Of a stretch of DNA of 64,000 nucleotides, positions 56,593-64,000 are shown piece by piece. The stretch is taken from the NCBI GenBank assembly GCA_037157565.1, contig JAZHRO010000003.1, forward strand, positions 64,978,501 to 65,042,500, read 5' to 3'. The stretch's first letter is position 1; every line of letters begins with the position of its first letter. Position numbers and translations under genes: made by a program. Origin of the DNA: Thalassia testudinum. Taxonomy: Eukaryota; Streptophyta; Magnoliopsida; Alismatales; Hydrocharitaceae. The notes under the pieces are model-generated. The model was not told the origin of the DNA. It ran no database searches and saw only the letters and a program-made list of their open reading frames with translations.

Positions 56593-57482
56593 TGATCAAG
56601 AAATTTTGCTTTTCAGAAAAATATGTCGTCATAGTAAAGTAAATCATGGTGGAAAAAACCTTGATAAAAAATATGTAATAGCCAAATTTACCATGAAAGT
56701 TAAGTTGTATCCACAGGGAGGCACAGACTAATAAATCCACCAATGTTTTTCAGTACATTATTCGAGTATGTTGTACAAGGAAAAAATGATGCAAAATTAA
56801 TTTGTCGATTAGTTGTAGCATCAAATAAGCACAAGAATGACTTGAATGAGCATTAATATGAAAATGTGAAGAATCAGAAGGTTCTGAGAAGCAATTACCC
56901 AATAAAAAAATCAATATCTCAAAAATCCCTTCCTTCAACCGTTATCATTTAACTTAATGTCGCCCCTCCTGTAGCAAAACAAGTGAGGGGATTCTCCGAC
57001 TCACGTGCACATGTGAGGGAATGGCTGGAAGCATGGCTCATTGAAGGAGTAGCAGCAGAGGAGAGAAGCACTCTGGTGGTGGTACGACAGCATGAGATGG
57101 CCGGAGCTACCGCCGACGATGAGGAGGAGCGACGGTGTGGTGCTCTGTTGCCGCTGATGGAGCATGCGATTGGCGTGGCTGAAGGTGTAAACGTGCATGT
57201 GGTGTCGAGATGAGGTCAACGACGTCGATAAAGTAGAGGGTGGTGGCCTGATGAGGCGACTGTGCAGAGAGACATGAGACCCACAGTGGGTTCTTCTTGG
57301 AGAAGAAGAATAGTGCATGGGTGCTTGGGCGCACACAAGCGCTCGAGGTGACGGGTAGGATTGTTTGCACCTCAAAACAGGCCTGTAATAACGCCTTCTT
57401 GTGCTATTTTCTAGCATTAACATTGCATAATAGGATCCTGTAATCGCATTTGTAAAAACACTTGCATGCATGCATTTAATCA
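56593..57482 (-). repeat. Possible 5' LTR of relic element F
   Basis: The minus strand would start TGATTAAATGCATG at 57,482 and end TTGATCA at 56,593. A U5-like TGCCTCCCTGTGGATAC occurs near 56,720, as in other LTRs here. A short motif GAACCCACTGTGG around 57,285 is shared with element E at about 57,880. The short frames in both directions were not called. Confidence 0.4.
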
Positions 57483-57739
57483 AGAGAGGAAGAGGAGTGA
57501 AACAATCGCCTGCATAGTTACATTTTTCTTCAAGTGCCTCCTTGCAAAATCACCCTCTTTTTATTTTTCCTCTTGATTTCTTCTTTTCTCTCCTTCCCGC
57601 GGCTGCACTCTTCCCGCAGTTGCATGCAGCAGCCACGCAGCACTTCTTCCCGTCACTTCTCCCTGCCAACGCCGCTCCCTATAGCTGCAACTCGCACACC
57701 CTCTCCCTGCTGCAGCCGGCACGCCACTCTCCCCTCCTC

Positions 57740-57747
57740 TATAAGTA
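57740..57747 (+). promoter_or_regulatory. TATA box of the E LTR
   Basis: TATAAGTA within CCTCTATAAGTAGC. It is followed by a C-rich stretch, the usual setting of a plant LTR promoter. Confidence 0.5.
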
Positions 57748-58005
57748 GCTGCAGCTTCATCCTTGCAAGACCAGCTGCTGCAAAGACCCCGCAGCCACCA
57801 CCTTCCTCTCCACCGTTCTCCCCTCCCATACGCCGGCCCTTCGTCGAGGAGGCACCCGGCGAGCAGGAGAACCCACTGTGGTGCACACCACCACAGTGGG
57901 AGCACCACCGCCCAGCTCTTCCACGAGCCGGTGGGCGTGGTGTTTTCTTTTCTCTTCGTTTTCGTCTCCACGCCATTGCTGCCACTTCAAGCTCCGAAGC
58001 TTGAA

Positions 58006-58053
58006 GCAGCAGCAGCAGCAGCAGCCCAGCACCAGCAGCAGCAGCAGTAGCAG
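58006..58053 (+). repeat. CAG-type trinucleotide run
   Basis: Imperfect (CAG)n with CCCAGCAC and TAG interruptions, directly after an inverted repeat with arms CTTCAAGC and GCTTGAAG. Confidence 0.85.
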
Positions 58054-58505
58054 GTCCTCCCGCTCCTCCGCGACCGTCCCTGCAGTCGCTCACCGCCTCC
58101 GCGTGCGTCTGCAGGGCGTTCCCCGCCTTCGTCTCTGTTCTGTCCGCCTCGCAGTTGCACCTGTAGCCGTCCGCCGCGCGCACTGCAGCGGCCGGTTACG
58201 GCCTCGCGCCGACCTCCGCGACCCTCTGCGACACTCCGCGACCACCTGCAGACCTCCTCCACGCTCGCTCCTCCACGCCTTTGCCCGCCCGTCGCCTTCG
58301 CGCACGTCTGCAGGAACCCTACGCGAAGGCGCGCCCGCACCCGCCGTCTTCAAATGTCCGCCTCCGCCTTCAGACGACGCAGAGTCAGACGTCTGCCGCC
58401 TCCGGCAGACATCTTAACTCACGCGTCCGCGATCACTCCTTCGCCCGCTCTCTCTCTGCCGATCTCTCCCGCCCGCTCTCTCTCTGTCTGGCGCTCTCTG
58501 CTCTC

Positions 58506-58960
58506 TCTCACGTACTCTCTCTCTCTCTCCGTTCTCTCTCTCTCTCTCTCTCTCTATACTCACAGCAACACACACACACATTCACCGACGCACACACACA
58601 CACTCACACACTTATAGTAACACATATATACTTATATACATCTATATATAATATATACATACATATATCTATATATATATATACTTATATACATAGTAAT
58701 ATCTATAGTTATGTATACATACATATATAATATATATATAATATATATATATATACGTATATATATCTATATACTCATACTCATATACATATATATATAT
58801 ACATCTATATAGTGTTATATATATAAACTTATATACATATATACATAGCTATATACATATATACATATACACCTATATATATATACATATATATCTATAT
58901 ATATCTATACATATATACTTATACATTTATATACATACATATGTATATATATTTTCACGT
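58506..58960. repeat. Compound CT, CA and TA microsatellite
   Basis: A CT run (to about 58,557) is followed by a CA-rich part (58,565-58,620), then about 340 bp of imperfect TA/TATATACA repeats. It lies downstream of TATA and so would be in the element RNA. Confidence 0.92.
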
Positions 58961-59627
58961 TATTTACTATACGCTGTATCGTGGGAATATCTGCATCAGT
59001 TGCTGATATTCCCCGATACACGTGTACAGAAAGCGTGTTCGCATTCATCATCCATCATCCATCCACACTACACGCGGCACATAGTCGTGTTGGTTGCGTC
59101 TCTCTAGATGTCGACTGACTCGACATAGTGCTACACTCCATCGCCACCTCCACCCCCACCCCTTTATATATATACTACATATAAATATATATCTATAGCT
59201 ACTATATTTACTTTCTATCTATTATCTTCCTTCTTAGTAAAAAGATAATCTTTGATTTGCAGGTACCCCGTCTTGCAAGTAGCAAGGCGTGTTTTGGGAC
59301 TCTGTTTGGCTAAAAGCTAAGGACACAATTTTGAGGGTGTGCCTCAAGAACAAGGATTACCATAAAAAACCTAAATAAGAAAAACACCAAAAAAACACAA
59401 TAAACGAACGGAAGAGACGCGTTTTAAGGAAAACGTAGAAACTCGACTTTAACCCCACTTCCCTGTGTTCGACCCTGGGCCTAAAAGTGACAAGATAAAA
59501 TCAATTAGGCCAGGTTAAAAATTTTGTAAAGAGATGGTTAGGTCTGAATTAGGTTAACCACTATACATATTTCAACGATAAAAACATCATATTAACAACC
59601 TATCCGGGCCGACCATCATAACTTTTC

Positions 59628-59645
59628 TGGCGCCGTTGCCGGGGA
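59628..59645 (+). promoter_or_regulatory. Primer binding site of element E
   Basis: TGGCGCCGTTGCCGGGGA, a perfect 18-base complement of the plant tRNA-Asp 3' end. It is the only undamaged copy in the window. Confidence 0.95.
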
Positions 59646-61022
59646 CGTGCGCTTTCGAGTAAGTTTCTATCCAATTCCTTTAAATTTGTCTCTTCTCTCT
59701 TCACGGGTATTGTTGTTTTTGGTGTGCAGGTGAACCTGGTGGAAGGAGAAGAAGGCTGACGAAGTCGAGGACATGAGCAGATCCAAGGCGGGAATGAGAG
59801 CGTGAAGACGTTGACATCGCATTGGAACTTCGCACATGTTGCCGAACAAGTAGGTTTTCTTTTCTCATCAAATTAGGGTTAACTTGCCACCACAATAAAA
59901 AAAAAAATTTAAAACTAAAAACTAGAAAAACTTCTTGGGATTTCTTGAGGGCAAGTGGATTAAAATTCACTTGATTGATTGGTTGTCTTCACTCCCACTG
60001 TCCTGGGATTTCCCACCTTACTTCGCATAGCGAAAATCCGAGAATCTTGATTCTTAGATTTTTCGCCGTGGGAAGTATTCTTTGAGGCAAAGAAAAAGAT
60101 TGCTTGTATCCCTCTTTTGCCTCACTTATCTTTAATTCAGGATCACATTTTTGGTGGGGAGACTTGGAATTGAGTTGATTCCAACCCCACCACGACTTTT
60201 CAAACTTGCCTGTGATTCGATCCTGAATACTTCAACCCCAACAATTTTATTTTCTCTATCTTTTGGTTGAAGCCTTGTGTGTGGAAATCATTTCTGGTGA
60301 TTGGGAGCACTTGAATTGAAGTGCTTTGGCTCCCTGTCACATTGATATAAAACTGATTCGTGCATCCACACTTAGAAATCTCTATTTAGGGTAGCCCATT
60401 GCATTTTAAGCATGCATTAACTAACTGATAATTGAAGAAGGGTTTCTTGGGTTTTAGAAGGAAAACCTGTATTTTTGCAAAAACCCGGAGATTGGTTGAA
60501 TTGGTAATTCAGCAAAACCCTAAAATTCATACTACTTAAGGCTGAACTCTAAAAACCATTCGCCAATAAAAACTTCAATTCGGGGAGATTTCCCCGTTGC
60601 ATGCTTGTTCTTACACACTCTTAAAATCAATCACTTGGGCATTACCCGTAAACAACGCCCTTCACATTCCAAAAGCACTTGACCCTAAGCCTCTAATTAA
60701 AACTGGTAGTAACTTGACCCTTACTAAGGATTGGAGGTCTAACTACCTGTGTGTAGCGACTACGTGCTGGTGAGAGTTCTCGCGTGCTATCGGGTGTCTA
60801 AGACTGGGGCAAACGGCCTTTCAATCTGGCCCGGTGGTTCCGCAGTGCTCTCATTCGGTTCCGTAGTTCGTGATAGTAGGTAACTTAGATCTTTAGGTCT
60901 AAGGGCACACTGTAGAGGTTAGGAACTTGACTGTATTGATTTGTAATCAAGTGTACCTTTGCGGCGTCATTTCTCTCATCCCTTTTCCCTTCTCATCTCC
61001 CCAATTCTTCCTGCGGTAGTGC
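59646..61022 (+). other. Leader of element E
   Basis: 1.38 kb, noncoding. A strong stem-loop lies at 60,010-60,074, with outer arms TTCCCAC/GTGGGAA and an inner 17-18 nt stem. It is a possible packaging or dimerisation structure. Confidence 0.75.
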
Positions 61023-62071
61023 ATGTTTGGGAGGAGGTCACAAAACCCTGAACTATTTGAATTGACTGATAAATCTAGAAAACAAGTCGAATCATCCTCC
61101 TCCTCCACAAACATGGCTGCACGCCCACCCCCAAATCCCGAGGGAGGAAACCGCCCTCAGAACCCACCAGGTGGTGGAGCCTTAGATCCCATAACCCGCC
61201 TCCAAGCCCAAATGGAAATGTATAATGAGCAAATCGAAGCCATTCGGGAAACATTGGAGGAAATGCAGAACCCTCCCGAACGGGAGGAGCCTAGGTCTCT
61301 TAGCTCTTATCAGAATCCCGCTGCTAGAGAGACCATAGGACAAATTCGGGTCCCCATGGGCGGGGACGACTTTGAATTAAAACCAAACATAATTGGCCTA
61401 ATCAATTTTCACTTTCATGGTCTTGCAAGTGAAGACCCATTTCTCCACTTGGAAGACCTAACCCGACTTGCTGAAACCGTTAAACCAAGAAATGTCGGGT
61501 TATCTATAGTCCTCATGAAGATGTTCCCGTTTCATTACGGGATAAAGCGTCGCAATGGTTACGCACCCTTGGGAGAACCATCCACTCTTGGGAAGAGATG
61601 CGAACAGCATTTCTCAAGAAGTTCTTCCCAATCGGGCGGACCAATGCACTTCGCCGTGCTATCACTTCATTTACGCAACAAAACAGCGAACAATTTCATG
61701 AGGCATGGGAGAGGTATAACGACCTCCTCAGGAAGTGTCCGCACCACGGTCTGCCTAAGTGGCATATAGCCCAGATTTTCTACTATGGGCTAAATGAGAC
61801 TTTGAAGCAGATTGCAGACGCTTCCTGCGGAGGGAACTTTATGAATAAAGACGAGAATGGAGCATTTGAGCTGTTTGAAAATATGAGTGAAAACTCGATG
61901 AACAATGCTTCCATTGTCGCCTTTAATCGTACCAGCCAGCCCCGAAATGTCCACGAAGTTGACACGGGACCCTCCCATTCATCCACTGATCTAAGCCTTA
62001 TTGCACAAAAATTGGATGAAGTCTCCGTCGTGCACAAGAAGCTGGACGAGCTTCTGGCCAACCCCGCCTGA
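61023..62071 (+). pseudogene. gag: gag of element E, N-terminal and central part (one frameshift)
   Basis: The start at 61,023 gives MFGRRSQNP, the same opening as gag of B. A Pro-rich segment and a short coiled coil (ITRLQAQMEMYNEQIEAIRE) follow, then FELKPNIIGLINFHFHG. At about 61,530-61,536 the frame shifts because a T run is one base short. Frame two carries on with the Gag core: FFPIGRTNALRRAITSFTQQ, EAWERYNDLLRKCPHHGLPK, IFYYGLNETLKQIADASCGG and NEDENGAFELFENM-like text, to the TGA at 62,069-62,071. The single-base loss could be real or a sequencing error in a homopolymer. Confidence 0.85.
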
Positions 62072-64000
62072 TCTATGGCAAACACCACCTCTTCACCACT
62101 TCGTCACAATCCAAGTTCTTCTAATACCAGGCTTATCCCGAGAAACCCCATTAGACCTTCCTTACCGAGTGTCGCGCCAAGCGACTCGGTAAGTCATGTG
62201 GAACTGGTTTCTGCGAGCCAGTATTTCGACACGGAGGACCAAGCCTCTGTGTGCTCAGACGCATATCTACATGCGGACGCGTCTTCTGGCATAGAAGATG
62301 CTTGTGCCCTGGGGAACAACCCGTTCTCTGCCACTTATAACCCAGGGTGGCGTAATCATCCGAACTTCGCATGGTCCAACAACCCGCAGCGCCAAAACCC
62401 TGCGGGTGGACCAATGCGACCGTCCGCACTCGTCATCCCAAGGGTCCAGTTTAATCCTATGGCAAATCCGCCATCAGGCCCTTGCGTACGACAAACTGAA
62501 CACGCATCAAGCCCTCTTGACAAATTGATGCGAATGATGACGGAAATGTCAAAGCGCCATGAAGAGAACATGACCTCTCTTCAGCACCAATTGGCGCAGC
62601 AGAACGTCGAGATCAGTCAACTACGCATGGCGACTCGATCTCAGGGCACTCTTCCCGCCCAACCTGTTCCAAACCCGCGAAGTTTCGTGCCCCGTGGTTC
62701 TCAACCACAGGTACGACCTTCTCAGGGACAGGTTAATCAAGTTCTGCAAGCTCCGAGCATTCCACCGGGATTTCAGGCTAATCCTGCTGCAGCACCACAC
62801 TCTTATATCCCCATTGCAAACCCTCCTCCACCGTATGATCCCACTGGACCCGCATCGTCCAATGCTATCACTACGAGGAGCGGTAAGCAGACCGTCGATC
62901 CGCCTCGACCTGATCCTGGCCCATCTTCTTCTTCGCCCTCTCATTCGGGAGGCATACCGCATTCGCGAGAGGATGATGCACCAAAACTTGTGCCAGAATC
63001 AGTCCCATTCCCTGAGGCTCTACTAAGGGAGCCAAAAGGCAAAAAGAAAAATACGCAGGCCTTTGACAACCTACGTAATTTGTTCAGGGATGTAGAAATC
63101 AAGGTACCCCTGCTCGAGGCAATCGACCACATACCTACTGTCGCTCGATTTTTCAAAGACTACACAACACCCAGGCGACAGTCAAAGAAGACTAAGAATC
63201 CGGTGGTTCTCTCGCCTCATGCGAGTTGTGCTATACTGTCAAACTTACCACCGAAGCATAAAGATCCGGGCACACCACTGATTTCCTGTAGCATCCAAGG
63301 CTGCAGTTTTAACCGTGCCTTGCTTGATCTAGGATCTTCCATCAATCTCATACCGACCATCATGCTCAAAAACTTTTCCTTGGGAAATCTGAAACCCACC
63401 CCTGTCACGTTACAGTTGGCAGATCGTTCTGTCAAAATCCCGAAGGGTGTGGTGGAAGACGTGGTGGTTAGGGTCAACAGTCTCTGTTTTCCTGTTGACT
63501 TTCTTGTTTTAGATATGGAAGTTCCTAGTTCACTTTCTGATTGTCCGATCATCCTCGGTCGACCTTTCTTGGCCACAGCCCGCGCCCACATCGACTGCGA
63601 GTCGGGCTGTATTGAGATTGCCGTTGGATCTGAGAAGCTCAAGCTTAACATATTCAAGGCAGCCAAGAACTTTGATTGCGATTGCATTGAGGACGACACG
63701 TCTGACGAGGACATGGCCATCAGCGCGTGTATCGGACTAATTGGGACCTATTCGGACTGCTGCGGATTACCTATAAACACTGATAACTGCCTAACCAACG
63801 CATACTGTGACGTTCCCCAATCCCTCCCTTGTCCAGTACCTTCTCCTGGCCAGACTTCTGACAAGGTTTTCTCCGCTTCCCATACCTCGTGGTCTGAGTC
63901 ATATCCGGGCTACTCACTGTCGGTCCATACTCATGAAGACCGAATTGCCCTTTCTTCCCCGCCAAATCAGGTGGATTTACAAATCCACACTGGGACCTTG
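62072..64000 (+). CDS. Gag C-terminus and protease of element E (open to window end)
   Basis: Same frame as the Gag core, after a single TGA at 62,069. The frame then has no stop for 643 codons. It shows ATYNPGWRNHPNFAW, a coiled-coil segment (LDKLMRMMTEMSKRHEENM), a Pro-rich tail, AITTRSGKQT, LFRDVEIKVPLLEAIDHIP, the protease active site ALLDLGSSINLIP (about 63,313-63,352), LVLDMEVPS and IILGRPFLATARAHIDC. An acidic linker with EDDTSDEDMA follows, and the RT should start beyond the window. Gag would package element RNA and the protease would cut the polyprotein. No in-frame start is needed if it is read through from gag. Confidence 0.85.

Larger units (their letters stand above)
57498..59618 (+). 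repeat. 5' LTR of element E (left end uncertain)
   Basis: The right end is set by CA at 59,617-59,618, nine bases before the primer site. The left end is a guess, the first TG after the F LTR. The LTR contains a TATA box, a CAG run, a long CT/CA/TA microsatellite, a strong hairpin (58,976-59,019) and the U5 box at 59,459-59,480. GC-rich overlapping frames at 57.5-58.7 kb on both strands lie in this LTR and are not called genes. Confidence 0.6.
57498..64000 (+). mobile_element. Element E: well-preserved Athila-like retrotransposon, cut by window end
   Basis: 5' LTR, perfect primer binding site, leader, gag and protease are visible; the RT and the rest lie beyond 64,000. It is the same lineage as D by Gag and protease motifs. 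Only one frameshift and one stop were found in about 3 kb of coding sequence, against dozens in A-D. It is not nested in the A block. Confidence 0.88.

Noticed and set aside
57534..58417. Several overlapping GC-rich reading frames on both strands, up to 179 codons
   Set aside because: They overlap in multiple frames, contain a CAG run, and lie downstream of a TATA box inside the E LTR. Composition explains the openness.
58611..58960. TA-rich stretch as an origin or matrix-attachment region
   Set aside because: A plain TA microsatellite continuing from CT and CA runs; no further signal.
1..64000. CRISPR arrays, bacterial operons, rRNA or tRNA genes, plant host genes
   Set aside because: None seen. 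The only tRNA-related sequence is the 18-base primer sites. Every conserved protein motif found belongs to a retroelement.

Overview
This is plant repeat DNA with no recognisable host gene. The markers are Ty3/gypsy (Metaviridae) long terminal repeat (LTR) retrotransposons of the Athila lineage. They have tRNA-Asp-type primer binding sites, LTRs of 0.9-2.8 kb, a DLGxS protease, an FMDDFSIFG reverse transcriptase motif and an integrase placed after RNase H. There is also a plant L1-type LINE. I cannot name the species; a flowering plant with a large, old, methylation-decayed repeat fraction fits.

Nearly everything from 1 to 55,721 lies inside one element, here called A (minus strand). A is a pol-less Athila relative whose left LTR runs off the window start. 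Two elements sit inside A. Element D (4,255-38,880, plus strand) has flanking direct repeats GGAAT/AGAAT. Element C (39,704-53,875, minus strand) has a perfect AAGTC target duplication. D itself holds a solo LTR S1 (11,784-14,442, perfect CTAGA duplication) between RNase H and integrase, a solo LTR S2 (15,211-16,870) inside integrase, the whole of element B (18,407-34,702, minus strand) and a solo LTR S3 (34,836-37,623) in its 3' region. C carries a 5-kb LINE (39,893-44,938) in its 3' LTR, with a 17-bp duplication. All coding regions in A-D and in the LINE are broken by stops and frameshifts.

To the right, 55,722-57,482 looks like the leader and LTR of a very old minus-strand element F. From about 57.5 kb to the window end runs element E (plus strand), the best preserved: its primer binding site is a perfect 18/18 match. 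Its gag has one frameshift and one stop, after which a single frame stays open for 643 codons, through the protease, to base 64,000.

The less expected signals are structural. (1) Several LTRs of the B/C/S family carry three consecutive inverted repeats just upstream of TATA, and in two of these the arm sequences differ between copies while pairing is kept. (2) Element B contains a 2.4-kb inverted copy of its own 3' region and LTR start, placed between two copies of its primer binding site. (3) Elements A-D all have a second copy of the polypurine tract 1.3-1.5 kb upstream of the 3' LTR. (4) LTRs of two families begin with a covarying 17-nt hairpin. (5) Element A encodes a long acidic protein of unknown function in place of pol.
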